A stretch of 64,000 bases of DNA, taken from Bicyclus anynana (Eukaryota; Arthropoda; Insecta; Lepidoptera; Nymphalidae). The stretch lies in assembly GCF_947172395.1 (NCBI RefSeq), contig NC_069083.1, forward strand, positions 14,974,501-15,038,500, written 5' to 3'. The position numbers and the translations under genes are program-made. Position 1 is the stretch's first letter. Each line of letters starts with the position of its first letter. Shown in pieces: positions 12,446 to 24,270 of the stretch. A model generated the notes under the pieces. It made no database searches. It saw only the letters and a program-made list of their open reading frames with translations, and was not told the DNA's origin.

Positions 12446-12864
12446 TTATATATATACAGACAGAGTGCGTCACAGACAAGTAGCGTGGCAGACACCCACA
12501 GACATTCTATTCACACTGCCCAGCAGGTAGCTGGAGACACTTATAGTCCTTTTCATGAAAGAAGTCCCCCAGACGCGGCGCTAATGTATTAATGGCGCTA
12601 ATTGTCATTTGGTAATGGCGGTCCTATTGTCATTTGTATAAGGCGCTGTCAATTTTAGTTCAGGTTTCATGAAAAGGACTCTACAGACATGAACCGACAA
12701 AATATTCTTTCCGGGAATACTGGCCGGGCACGGTCCGTGTCTGTTAACGACTGCGCGTTACGATAGACATAAATATGATAATAAACACTACATAGAAGAA
12801 TATTATTTTGTCTGCCACGGTACGTGTCTGGCACGCTAAATGTCTGTAGATATAAACGGATGTT
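12446..12864. mobile_element. Inverted-repeat element with a second one nested inside
   Basis: Outer arms: TATATACAGACA near 12451 against TGTCTGTAGATATA near 12845. Inside, AGTCCTTTTCATGAAA (from 12546) faces TTTCATGAAAAGGACT (to 12681), marking an inner element of about 136 bp. Neither codes for protein. Confidence 0.6.
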
Positions 12865-13217
12865 CAATTATACACTTTGAATGGATTTTGTAGTTGTGAA
12901 GAAGTTGAATATTTTTATTATAGTTATAATCGTTTGCCGAAGTAGTGAGGGTAATATCATTAAAAGCAATAATTTTATATGTGATGGTAGTTTATTGAGG
13001 AATTAAATTGCATACCTTGTCTGAATACTCGTAGGTTCATACATGAACATGTACAAATTGTATTAGCTGAATTTTGAATATTGTATAATGGATTTAATTC
13101 CGATTCAATAATAGTAATTTTTATTATGATAATGTATCGTGATAATAGAAATTTTGTTCTTATACTGAAGCTTTTCATTTATCTACTTATTTCCTCTTAT
13201 ATCACATTTAGTTCCAC

Positions 13218-13445
13218 CCGAGGATCATCATCATTATCAGCCGATGGATGCCCACTACTGGACATAGGCCTATTGCATGGACTTCCAAGCACAATGATCT
13301 CGAGCCGCCAGCATTCAGCCGCTCCCTGCAACCCGCTTGATGTCCTCGGGCCACCTATAGGGGGTCGACCAACACTATCATTTGCGGGGTCGCCATTCCA
13401 GCACCTTGAGACCCCAACGTCCATTCGCTCTTCGAACTATAACTT
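13218..13445 (-). mobile_element. RTE-clade LINE 3' fragment
   Basis: Reverse-strand homologue of the RTE C-terminus seen at 30781 and 59946 (hallmarks on the + strand: GGACATAGGCCTATTGCATGG, CCAGCACCTTGAGACCCC, TCCATTCGCTCTTCGAAC). Frame is broken. Tail side reads ATCATCATCATTATCAGCCGA, the reverse of the (GAT)n end. Confidence 0.75.
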
Positions 13446-13454
13446 ACGTCTTTG

Positions 13455-13580
13455 AGCTTCTGAATTGGAATGGATTTGGCATCAACATCAATGGCGAGTA
13501 CATCACTCAACTACGGTTTTCCGACGATGTTGTCATTATGGCAGAGACTCTGGATGACCTCAGTACCAAGCTCAACCTCA
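13455..13580 (+). mobile_element. RTE reverse transcriptase palm fragment
   Basis: Reads GEYITQLRFSDDVVIMAET in frame: the FxDD catalytic loop of a LINE reverse transcriptase, here FSDD. It is in opposite orientation to the adjacent 3' fragment at 13218-13445, so the two pieces are not one simple insertion. Dead fragment. Confidence 0.7.
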
Positions 13581-14087
13581 GCCCGAGGATCACCATACAA
13601 AAATTTATATATCATTGACTAGCAGGCACCCCGCAGCGCAGTTTCACGTATAGTTTCATTCCCGTAGGGCTACACTATAAAATATAGCCTATGTCGCAAA
13701 TGTATAGTCACGCAAATAACGTGGCTTTTTATTGCTAAAAATGTTCTATATGGATTCAATAGATCCAGAGATTATACACTACAACCACACAAACTTTAGA
13801 TGAAGATCTAATAATCGTCGCGGGCTTTTCTAAATATAAGTTTTTCAATAAATGACGAATAATATTTCTAACTCTAAAGCAAAATATATTTATAATAGAA
13901 TTATATAGGAGTAGTCCCCTTGCAATAAATACAAGGCAAATCTCCAACAAACCAATTCACTAATTTTATATCATCAGGCGTTTGTGATGACGTCGATGTT
14001 GACTTTACGTGCCTCATTATGAACTATTTATACTATACTTGTACATATGTTTTCTGTGACTTTACTATTAATGGAAGAGGCTTTTCC

Positions 14088-14310
14088 ATTTTTTTTTACT
14101 CTCTACAAGTGAGCCCTTGACTACAATCTTACCTGATGGCAATTGGTAAGTGATGGTGCAATCTAAAATGGAAACGGGCTAACTTGCTGAAAGTAAAAGA
14201 AGGATGAAAATCCACGATCCTCTTGATCGTGGATTTTCATTCTACGCTAAATCGCTTGGCGGTACCGTCTTTGTAGGTAGGTAACTAGCCAAGGCTACCA
14301 CCGGTCAAAA
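14088..14310 (-). mobile_element. SINE family 2, partial and rearranged
   Basis: Shows the poly(T)-side start, CTTGACTACAATCTTACCTGA, then GCGGTACC and GTAACTAGCC motifs of family 2. A short inverted repeat around 14213-14237 (ATCCACGATCC...GATCGTGGATTTTC) interrupts it. The tRNA head is missing. Confidence 0.65.
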
Positions 14311-14674
14311 AAACGCCACTGTTAACTGATAACATCAAGCGGACTACAGAGAGCCGTTGAATGCAGGCAGTGTAGGATCGAGGTGGTTTGGAATTGCAAG
14401 AGGCCTGAGTCCACCAGGGCTATTCTGTAAGTAACGATGTTTTGTACAACTCGCAAGTGCGAGTGTCGAATTCACCTCTATCTCACTGTGTCTGACACGA
14501 TTCTATAGAAAGAGACAGATAGAGGAGAATTCGTAATACGCACTTGCGAATTAAGCAAACCATCGTAACACAATAGCCTATCAGCAGTGGACCCCATCGT
14601 CGGCTGATAATGATCATTATGAGTTATCATTGTAAGTTTTAGCCGTGTTTTATAATAAATTAATAAGATGCACA

Positions 14675-14752
14675 TAACTACAAAGTTCGAGGTTCATGCC
14701 CCGGACCGGATTCGAACCTATTCCCTCCGAATCGAAGGCTCCACTGGGCTAT
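14675..14752 (-). mobile_element. SINE family 1, tRNA-head fragment
   Basis: Reverse B box GGATTCGAACC, then CCCTCCGAATCGAAGG and CCACTGGGCTA (reverse A box) at 14698-14752. Body and tail are absent. Confidence 0.65.
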
Positions 14753-15129
14753 TTCGTCGTCGAAATAAAAGTTATTTGATTCAAAGTTACAGAAAATGTT
14801 GAATAATTACCTAAACCATGCGGGTAAGTATTTTAAGTTCAAGACCTCTCTAGGAATATTTACGTTCATTAAGGCCGTGAAGTAGACACCAAAGAGTTTT
14901 TGAACGTCTTTATGAATAGGATATTAAATAGCTTTGCAATAGCAAACCGTCCGATCAAAGGCTTCAGATTGTATTTATAAAATAAAAACCTATTACAAAC
15001 ACACAGAACAATGAGTTATAGTCCCAAGAGGTTGCGCGAGATTGCTCAACGAGTGTGGGAGTGGCATTAGTTTGATCGCACATTGATACTATCGCATGAA
15101 ATACTCACTCTGTGATCGGTTAGCTATAG

Positions 15130-15206
15130 TGAATAATTTATTTATTTAATCCAAGCAACAAAGTCACTCAGATCCGTCAGAAAATCCTTTACGTACGTAA
15201 CACTCC
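15130..15206. repeat. Diverged half of the 5986 foldback family
   Basis: Similar to one arm of 5986-6296: AATCCTTTACGTACGTAACACTCCGAAACCGGAGCA corresponds to the arm's inner half, with several substitutions. No second arm follows; an RTE-like fragment (15213-15335, minus) begins instead. Confidence 0.5.
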
Positions 15207-15212
15207 GAAACC

Positions 15213-15335
15213 GGAGCAATGGACGTTCACTGTAGGACATAGTCCTTTTGTAGGGTCTTCCAAACGTCACGAACCTGAGCCGCCTGCATCCAGCGAATGT
15301 TGAACTCGCTTGATGCCGTCAGTCCACCTCCAGCA
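15213..15335 (-). mobile_element. RTE 3' fragment, degraded
   Basis: + strand reads GGACGTTCACTGTAGGACATA, then CGCCTGCATCCAGCGAATG and CTCGCTTGATGCCGTCAG, the reverse of the RTE C-terminal coding region. Many substitutions; old. Confidence 0.55.
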
Positions 15336-15777
15336 GTGGAGCATCCTTATTCCTCGATAATAGAGTTAGGAGGTCCTTCAAAATATCTCGTGATGAAAAA
15401 GAGAGATATACCTATTGTTGACATTGGTCAACAATCGGCGAAATTGAAAAGATCGCTCTCTCTTTCGTTAATTTGGATGGGAAGAAAGAGAGAGAGAGTT
15501 AATAAACTTGAATAGATACAGACTTTCATTGAAAATTAAACCACAATTCATCACAATCAATTTAGTTTAACCGTGAAAAGATAATAGACAAACATACAGA
15601 CATACTTTTTATTTGCACGCCACAAAACAAGAAAACAACCTCAAGCTTAGGAAAAGAATAAAATATTATTCAGGTAATACGGATTATGCAAAAGATGGTC
15701 ATTTCACTATTTGTACGTATAGTGCATACCCTTTTAAAAACTTTGTGCATGCCACTACACAACACCAGCACAGTATA

Positions 15778-15910
15778 ATCTAATGTGACGCCAGTATGCG
15801 GCCAGCCGTACCTCGTAGCGGCTTCGGAGCGAGTGGCGATGCGTGAAGGCGATTTTTTCTCGCGCACCTTGAGACCGGCACGCGCGCTCACGCAGGGCTG
15901 CTCCAGTTAC
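15778..15910 (-). other. GC-rich exon-like island, unassigned
   Basis: A sharp GC-rich patch in AT-rich surroundings. On the minus strand an acceptor-like CTGGAGCAG and a donor-like ACGAG|GTACGG bracket about 91 bases with an open frame reading SARAGLKVREKKSPSRIAT. I do not recognise the peptide. It may be an exon of an unseen gene, a 5' leader exon or chance. Confidence 0.2.
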
Positions 15911-16269
15911 TGCACCGTGCGGTGCCTTGAACTTGCTTAAATAAGTCGATATTCTTCCAAATAATTACACTAATCGTCTAATAGTAGTAAAACTCTTTAA
16001 TAAACACCAAAGAGTGGCCTTGTGAGGACTGCCGGACATACTATGTCCAGCAGTTAATGATTATGATGATGGCAACTCTGTGAATAAGCTTGTTTGGCAA
16101 AGCATAATGCCATGATTATATCTGCCACTAAGCAGAAATGCTGTTGTAGTATCAGGGCATGGTTGACGGTTTAATTACAGGCATATGAGAATCAAAACTG
16201 GCCTGCCTCAAACTGACACTTTGCTTTGTTAAATATTATTCCTCATTTGAACCACCATTGGTTTTTCTA

Positions 16270-16825
16270 CGACACGAAGTTCGTAAACTAGTCTTAACTC
16301 TGTTGAATGTTATCCCACATAGAATTTTAAATTGAAGTTCGTAGAAGAACCTCAGCTTTAATAATTGTTAGCCCTCATAAAATTTTTCATAGATTTTTCC
16401 ATACTTGAAGTTCGTAGATTAGTCTTAGCTCTGTTGCATATATTATCCCTCAAATAATTTTACAAAGATTTTCCACAGCACGACTTGAGCTGCGTAGACT
16501 ACATCATAATCTCTGATGAATGTAATCCCTTGAAGAATTTTCCATAGATTTTTCCACAGCACGACTTGAAGTTCGTAGATTAGTCTTTTTAGCTCTGTTG
16601 CATATATTATCCCTCAAATAATTTTACAACGATTTTTCCACAGCACGGCTTGAGCTGCGTAGACTACGTCATAGTCTTAGCTCTGATGAATGTAATCCCT
16701 CGATGAATTTTCCATAGATTTTTCCACAGCACGACTTGAATTCGCAGATTAGTCTTAGCTCTGTCGAATCCCTCGAAGAATTTTCCATAGATTTTTCCAC
16801 AACACGACTTGAACTTCGTAGACAT
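16270..16825. repeat. Tandem array, about 80-bp units alternating as a 160-bp dimer
   Basis: The motif CTTGAAGTTCGTAGA or its variant CTTGAGCTGCGTAGAC recurs at 16404, 16484, 16564, 16649, 16734 and 16807, with older units to the left. Units also share ATTTTTCCACAGCACGAC and TTAGCTCTG. The two variants alternate, which is a higher-order dimer. No open frame runs through it. Confidence 0.8.
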
Positions 16826-16914
16826 TGTAGCCTTGCGGTCAGATTACAACTATTCGATCAGAATACATAATCACGTCCGGCCGTGTTGGCAGCCCTGATC
16901 GCACCATCTGCTAA

Positions 16915-17012
16915 ATCATCTGTTCAGTATAGTACGCACTACGCAGTCGGTAGTACGCACGCAGTAACCGCAGTCTCGCGCTGGTTGAGCGGGCGGCGCG
17001 GGCGCGCGCTCT
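16915..17012 (+). promoter_or_regulatory. GC-rich promoter-like island
   Basis: An arthropod initiator-like TCAGT at 16924-16928 is followed by about 85 bases of very GC-rich sequence, a pattern seen at insect first exons. It could be a distant promoter or leader exon for gene B, 7 kb downstream, or belong to nothing. No coding frame is supported. Confidence 0.2.
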
Positions 17013-17341
17013 ATCTCGTCAATTCATCAAAACTTTAATTAATTAAATATTAACAAATTAAATAAATTAAATATTAAACTTAATTTAATTTAGTTACAGT
17101 TAAACGCCCGCGTAATTGTTTATTTATGCTAATTTTAAATGTAGTTGAAATATTAATTTGGATTTTGTTTTATCTACTGCAGTATCCGGTTGTAATAAAA
17201 TGGTAAGAAAAATAATATGAAATATTTTATTTCAAGAATAATTAAATAGGTAGATAAACTAGATTTAAAAATATTAAAAATGAATGCTCCAAGGCATCAC
17301 TAATATTTTGCACTAATTACGAAAATTATAATTAAAGAGGT

Positions 17342-17634
17342 AGGTACTTTATTATTAACCTCAAAACTACTTGACCGATTTTAAAATCTCTTTCACCATT
17401 AGAAAGCTACATCTTCATCATGTATCATCATCATCATCATCAACAACCCATAATCGGTTCACTGTTGAGCACGAGTCACCTCGCAGAATAAGAGGCACAC
17501 AAAGAGAATTAAGAAAATTTTTAGGTAGATACTTCCTCACGATGTCTTCATCGTGTGACATGGGCTACATATTTTACCCCCGTATTCCTACGGGAACGGG
17601 AATCACGTAAGTAAAACCGCGCGGCGTTTGCTAG
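17342..17634 (+). mobile_element. Helitron 3' part with a SINE fragment inside
   Basis: Ends in a GC-rich hairpin (ACCGCGCGGC) followed by TTTGCTAG|T, the Helitron 3' signature, and carries the family text CCCGTATTCCTACGGGAACG. Between about 17424 and 17540 lies family 1 SINE sequence starting at a (CAT)n tract, flanked by imperfect TCTTCATC-TGT copies that may be its target duplication. Confidence 0.65.
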
Positions 17635-17740
17635 TCCATATATGAAGGACGGATGTAAGAAACATCCGTCTTGTAGGGATGTGAAATTGGGGTTGAAATG
17701 GGGGTATGAGGAATTTCTTTTATTCATGTTTTATTTATGA

Positions 17741-18098
17741 CTAGCGGACGCCCGCGACTTCGTCCGCCCTTAGACCTCTTTAATCCAGCCCTTACAGTAG
17801 TATCACTGTAAAAATGGAGTAACTTCTCCCATTTACCCAACATTTCCTTTCACTGTTCTGCTTCTATTGATCGTAGCGTGATGAAAAGTATACTATAACC
17901 TGCTTAGGAATATGAAGAATAATTGTACTAAGTTTCGTTAAAAGCCATCAAGTAGTTTTTGTTTCTATAACGAACATACAGACAGACAGACAAAAATTTT
18001 ACTGATTGTATTTTTGGCATCCTGATACCCCTGATAGCTATTTTGGAAATATATTTCATGTACAGAATTGACCTCTCTACAGATTTATTATAAGTATA
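17741..18098 (-). mobile_element. Non-autonomous Helitron
   Basis: Minus orientation. 3' end CTAG at 17741-17744 preceded by A, with hairpin GCGGACGCCCGCG; the other side carries TTCATGTACAGAATTGACC and TCTCTACAGATTTATTATAAG, shared with 58275-58322. The 5' TC is degraded. No helicase or Rep frame. Confidence 0.7.
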
Positions 18099-18344
18099 AA
18101 AAATTGATACAAGACAATAATTGTCGAATAAATAAATGGTAGTTAATAGGCTTTTGTAATTATACTTCTAAAAGATCCAAAAAGTTTAGTCTTTAGCAGT
18201 GTTTTTATCATGGTTGTCACGAAGTCTGGCTACTAGTTGCTCATCATAACCCGAGGAAAATATAAATCAATTACTTTCATCATACGAGTCTAGAACGATT
18301 CATTACTAGGACTATTAAGGGTTAGGAGCTTTGTTATCTCTCCA

Positions 18345-18483
18345 ACAGTGGTGTGAACAAGATTTTCATTTAGAGTAAGCACTAGGTGCGAAAATAATAT
18401 TAAATCCTTACAACGCCAAAACCCTTAGATGGAGGCAAAGCAGCAGTGCTTTTAATTTTATGCATATAGATTGCATACCACTG
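18345..18483. repeat. Short element with CAGTGGTGTG ends
   Basis: Starts CAGTGGTGTGAACAAG and ends GCATACCACTG. The same ends occur at 62152-62323, just after gene D. Non-coding. Confidence 0.5.
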
Positions 18484-21400
18484 CTCCTAAAGTCCCAAAA
18501 CCATGATCTGAAATGCAAACTTGCCTCGATGACGTAGGTACATAGCTGTAGTAGAAGCATGGGCTAACTGTCTTTCAGCTTTTCATTACGAAGAACTTTC
18601 TAATAAGCTAGACCACAATGAAATATCATGAAAGCTTCACTTTACTCGATATTTACTCGTATTTATAAGTTTACCACTTTCATCTATTTAATTAATGTTA
18701 AACCAATTTAATAAGTTAATGAATACCTAATTGGTTTTTCTTATTATACTATTCTTGAATCGTGAAAGCCATTTTTTTCCATTGAAGAAAGAATTTTTTA
18801 ATATCAGTTTCGGAGATTTCCGCCTGATAGTTCCAAACAAACAATCAAAATAATCGTTCCTCTTTAATGGAGATAACATTGTAGAATCAGAGGATACTTC
18901 GAATCACCAGTGCTGTTTTTACATGACACTGACCTGACATGTCATTTTAATATTTTATTAACATTTTGCTGCAATTATTAAAATTACGTAAACACTCAAT
19001 GTTTTTTACAATCCCTCAAGGTTGCCTGACATATTTATTATTTATATGTTTAAGAGCAATTTATCAGTTTTACAATTTTATACCTGGTTATTTCGTAAAA
19101 ATCATTAATTAATTGTAACCCCAATAAATCATTATCTATCGAAGCAATGGCACACACAAAATTGCAACATTTAACAAAAAATACCACATCATAACAGTTG
19201 TGTTCAAGAGTCTCTATACGGAATTACATCTCGAATCTGAACTTCTCAGCAGAACCTTAGAATCCTTATAGATAGTCAACTGACGTATCATAAGTGCTTG
19301 TAATCTGAGCATACTTGAAATAAATGAACTTTGTTTTTTTTTAATAGGTTTCCCGTTTATCAATAGCACGTACAGGATTAAGTGTTGAGACAAATATTTT
19401 AGCATTCCATGGATATTCACCTTGCGGTTGCCGGGTCCATTTTGGAAAAGAGAAAAACTCCGAGGAAAGCCCTAGAGTTGTGACCCGGTTGTAGGGAGTA
19501 CCTGTATAACAAGCCACACTTATCGGCTCGTGTTGGTCACCCTGCTCACTGCCCAGCCCAATTTGATAGGATCTTACTAGAGCAACTTTGGATATCCTAA
19601 TATAGAACTTACTGCAGTTTTAAAGAGGCCAAAGTCTTCAAGCAGGTTACAGAGAGATTTTGCTGGTAGGTATACCTGTAAACAAGAAAAAAATTTACTC
19701 GGTTTTTTCAATACAAAGAGTAACAAGTGCATAAATTGATTGAATAAGGAAAAATGCATGGCGCGAAACACTTTACGATACACTTTACACGATTATAAGA
19801 ATGTAAGTTACGTTTACGATTATAGTCACAACAACAACATTCACGACATTTAAAAAAGTATTCCGGAAATACGATCATAAAATGACGCTTATTAATTCCG
19901 TGATACGCATGTTCTATCTGTGACGTATCAAGTAAATAACGCCTTTAAGGGATATTTTAAGTATATTATTTTCTCAGTTTAGTATAGGTACTGCCATTTC
20001 AAATGCCCTGCCCATCTTTGCCTTAATATTGATGAGGTAGATGCTTAGGGTAAGGTTATTACAGTAGGTGTCTATATGTAATACATTTATATTGCTACAA
20101 AATGTATTTAACTCTATTGCTACAAAAATCTTATTTTTCATAGCAATGACATGACAAAATTACCACAATTATGTATTTAGCAAACACGCTTTTGCAACTA
20201 AAATAGCGTAATTTAATTAAAATGACACACTGTAATATATAACCTTCCCAAGAAAAGAGCTAGCGAGACTTATTAAACGAGACCTCGCACTGCCTTTTTA
20301 GGTTTTATTAGGTATATTTTAAGGTTTTATTTAATGATTATATTTTAATGACTCAGGCGTGTAAACTCTGTAGGTACCAAGAAATCAAAAATTTCGTGAA
20401 AATTTGGACGCCCCTGAACGGGAAGACATTGTACTTATCTACCTATAATTCAATTGTTTGTCATTTTTCACCACTTGTTATATGCAAATTATGATTTGAT
20501 TTGCACTCACTAGAGCAGGTAAAGCGGCAAAAATTGCCCCAAAATATGAACGATATAGGTACCTGTATATAACAAGCAACGAACACTCAATCTCTTCTCT
20601 GTCTTAATCTAGTCGCTCATATCTTATAGTCTCATACCTACTCTACAAGTTAAGTAGAGTACCTTTAACCTATTAATTTGTCTCGACCTATCTGTCCATA
20701 TGTGGGGAAAGTCTACATTCCAACAAATTGCTATGGAAATCTACCTAATTCTTTATAGCTGACATTTCACCAGTGAATTATAAATAATCCCTGGCAAGAG
20801 GCCCAATATAAGCTACTACTATGTATGAATTACATCCACAAATAGTCGTGCAAATATAATCGTACAATGGTACTTTTTTAAAGTTTGACGCATAATATGA
20901 CGTATCAGATTTGTATCTATTGACGTCATAAACACTCTACCAACAACAACAATATACAATTAGGTACCTACGAACAACAATACGCGAAATTGATAGAAAT
21001 ACGCTTTGTGCTAATATTTAGTGCGCTGCTAATCAATCTGGAAATCCAATGCCAATTTATAAAAAATGCAGATTGTTATAAAGAATTAAAAAAAAATGAA
21101 CAGGTTCGTAAAATCCCTGATCATCAGGAATTTCCCGGACCTCTACGTTTTATGAAAAGGTGATTTTCTCTGAGCACAGAATTTTTTAAGCACTGACTTA
21201 AATAGGCTGATCATAATAAAGGTGATATTACTATGGTGCAACTCTGCATAATAATATACGTAATAAATATCTTTAAAATAATTTGGCAACGCAAATTATC
21301 ATTATAGCCGCTTTTAGCACCTTGCTTTATTTTAAGTAATTTATTTGGTTTTGTTTTATGATTTTTTTTTTCTTGTTGTTATTAATAAAATTCTGTCCTT

Positions 21401-23308
21401 CTGAATTTCTTAATTTTAGTAGATACGCTGTCTAATTTATACTTTTCTTTATGTTTTAGTAGTTGAACTATAACTTTATATACTTAGTTGTGTCAAAATC
21501 TTGCAATTTTTCCCAGGCTCCAAATAACAGAACTGAATTTTTTGTTGATTTTTTCTTGATTGTTACACCGCTAATGAGACCGCAGATACCCAAATAGCAT
21601 TAGAGCAGTGTGGCAAGTCTATGCTGACAAATAACTGACTGACTATTTACATATGAAAGAAACAAACTAAAGAAATTTATTTTTAAGACAAACACATATG
21701 AAGAAATAGGACAGATTTTTAAAGGCGGATATGGAAACTATGTATGAAAGTCTTATCATTGAAGCTAGAAGGGTCAGGATATTTAACGCCCACCATTCTT
21801 CTTCTTTCTTTCTTCTTGTAGGTGTTTCCCTCGAACTAAAGACGTTCATGTAAAACCAAGTGTTTTGAACTTAACAACGTCAACTGACACATTTTACATT
21901 CCAACAACGACTCTTAATGTTTATCATTAACTGCTTCACTTTTTACGGATTCGAGGCTTGGTCGTTAACTATTGGCCCAAAGTCTTCTGCGGATCTTATA
22001 TATCGAATCAGATATATAGATCCGCAGAAGAACAAAAGTCACTGACATAGCGCAGATATGATGATCTTGTAGCGTGATCTTGATAAATGAATTATCTGAT
22101 TTAAAATTTTTTCAATTCGCACCTGAGTTTGATCCATTTCCCAGCACTTACACCAGACCACACAAACTAGTTGCAGAACATCCTCGCCTCAGTTATAACG
22201 CATTTCCCTCGATTTCTATGACCGTGAATCAATTACCCAAGTACACTACACTACAGTGCAGTATTGTTTATGTTTTTCATCGACACGCGATTTGTGTTAA
22301 ACGGGGGAAGCGAAATGGAAAACAATTTAAATAAATCTTATGAATGCAATTTTCTCAATCGCTCGACTGATGAACGGATATCCTAAACAATCAAATAACT
22401 ATGTAGCATGAAAATAATATTGTACAACTATCAGCACAAAATACATACTTAATAGGATACGATTATAACCTATTGATGACCTTTTCAGCTGGCCTTGGCT
22501 TGTTAAGTTAGATGTCCTAGATTTCCAACTCAATTTAAGGGTTCCTAATTGAGTAATTGGTTTTGGTCTTCGTTAATAATTATAATATTATAATAATAAT
22601 TAGAAAGAACACTTTAAAGATTTTGAAAGAACCTGAGAATTTCCAGAAGGAGAAATAATAAAAATTATCTTTGAAGTCTGTGATTCTTTTCCCCCTATTA
22701 GCTCCTCACGCTGGAGTACTTACATTTTTATCATAATATGGGGTCTCCTACTATATCACCTAATTCTGATATGTAGGTAATATAATAATCTACTAGGTCC
22801 ACGCGACGCTCAATTAAATCTACAGCACCCTTAACGTTGGACTATCTATGGCCATTGCCACGAATCCATGTAAATATTCCCCATTCAAATCTGAATAAGG
22901 CTCAAGAATTTATATAAATATTTATAAGGCACATATTTATCTTGATATGGATAGAACATTTTGTATGCTACAAGAAAAGTAAGAATTTATTAAGTATCAT
23001 GTATTTCAAATAAGAAAAACCCATCAATGTGGATTCGTAACACAAAATAAAATGGCCTTGCCCTATTATGGCCTATTATATCAAAAGTGCTAAGTGCTAG
23101 TAGAGTAGGTAACTGATTATAGTTATCGCGTGTAACATCTAGGTAATTTCTAATTACCTATTCTAATAACGAGTAGATATAATAATTTGTTCTAACAGAA
23201 CGACAAAGTACGTAAATACTAATAACCATGCCGTGATCGCTTGCTCATAATTGTTGTGTTAAACAAAAAATAAACAAACTTCTACCCGATGTTATGCTAT
23301 TAGAGATA
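18484..23308. other. Intergenic, no gene seen
   Basis: AT-rich. No exon with family similarity or convincing splice sites. A short palindrome at about 21980-22032 (TCTTCTGCGGATCT facing AGATCCGCAGAAGA) is continuous with a bit of RTE 3' text, AAAGTCACTGACATAGC, to about 22055. Confidence 0.4.
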
Positions 23309-23385
23309 CTTCATCATCGTCATTATCAACTTTATATTCAGCTCACTGCTGAGCTCGAGTCTCCTCACATAATGAAATGGGTTAT
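23309..23385 (-). mobile_element. SINE family 1, tail-end fragment
   Basis: + strand shows CATCATCGTCATTATCAAC, then TTCAGCTCACTGCTGAGCTC and GAGTCTCCTCAC. Only the (GAT)n-proximal part remains. Confidence 0.65.
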
Positions 23386-23945
23386 ACTATATAAACGTAT
23401 AACGTACTCTCCGCTTGCACCAGACTGCTATTGGAAATTTCTTGGTGACCTGATAGAAGGAGGGTAGTTCACGTACACGTAGACTAATTTGTAACGGCAG
23501 GCATTAAACTAAGACTCGTTCTATCTCCTACATTCTTCTAGCCCTAGACTCTGGCAGACGTTGTTACAGGCTGATGCGGTCACAAAAGGGTGTCCACAGC
23601 AAATACTCAATCAGAGAAGAATCGTGACGGCAAGCTTTGCCGGGACGGCGAAGTCTAGACATTGCGTCGCGACCATAACGATTTACGGAGAGGTTAATTC
23701 ATTTCTCACGGTCGTTCACACAGAATACATGTTGGTACGAGCACTTTTTGACCAAAGTCTAAATTTGGGTTAAGGTTAAACAACTGAATTATTTTGTCAT
23801 TAAGGTTATACCTTCAAATAATCTGAAGATACTTGGTTTTAGTGATAAACTTGAAACGAGACAACTAATGGTACGTATTTGTTCACAGAGTCATTGTACG
23901 GAAAGGAGTCTATTACTATAAAGAGCCCGTTATTATAGAAACAAA

Positions 23946-24270
23946 ATGGAAATGAAAATGACGAAGTTAGAAAAATGGAAAGAGGAAGCGCCCACAAACT
24001 GCTATGCGTGTTGTACTGCCGCGCTAAAGGAAGAAAATGATACGCCAGATCAGTTTGGAAGGTCATGGCGAGGAAGGTTGTCACCTCTATTCTGGAGGGT
24101 GCCAATATTCGTGTGGTCGGTTGCCATCATTTCCTGGTCGACGGCGTACTTCTGGGGACCTCGAGAAATGTTCTTGCTGTACATGACGCATTGGGGATTG
24201 ATTCTCATTTTCCTCGAGTCACTTTTCGGAATCATAGTTACTGTAAAGAAAATTAATGGCAGTTTACCTG
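23946..24270 (+). CDS. Gene B exon 1
   Basis: ATG at 23946 in the context ACAAAATGG. Encodes residues 1-108 plus one base; donor CTG|GTAAGT. Contains FLLYMTHWG, the equivalent of YLTHWG in C and D. A CAG at 23886-23888 could be the acceptor of a leader intron, unproven. Confidence 0.9.

Noticed and set aside
22074..22334. 86-codon open frame
   Set aside because: No family features, no splice support, and partly AT-rich low-information sequence.
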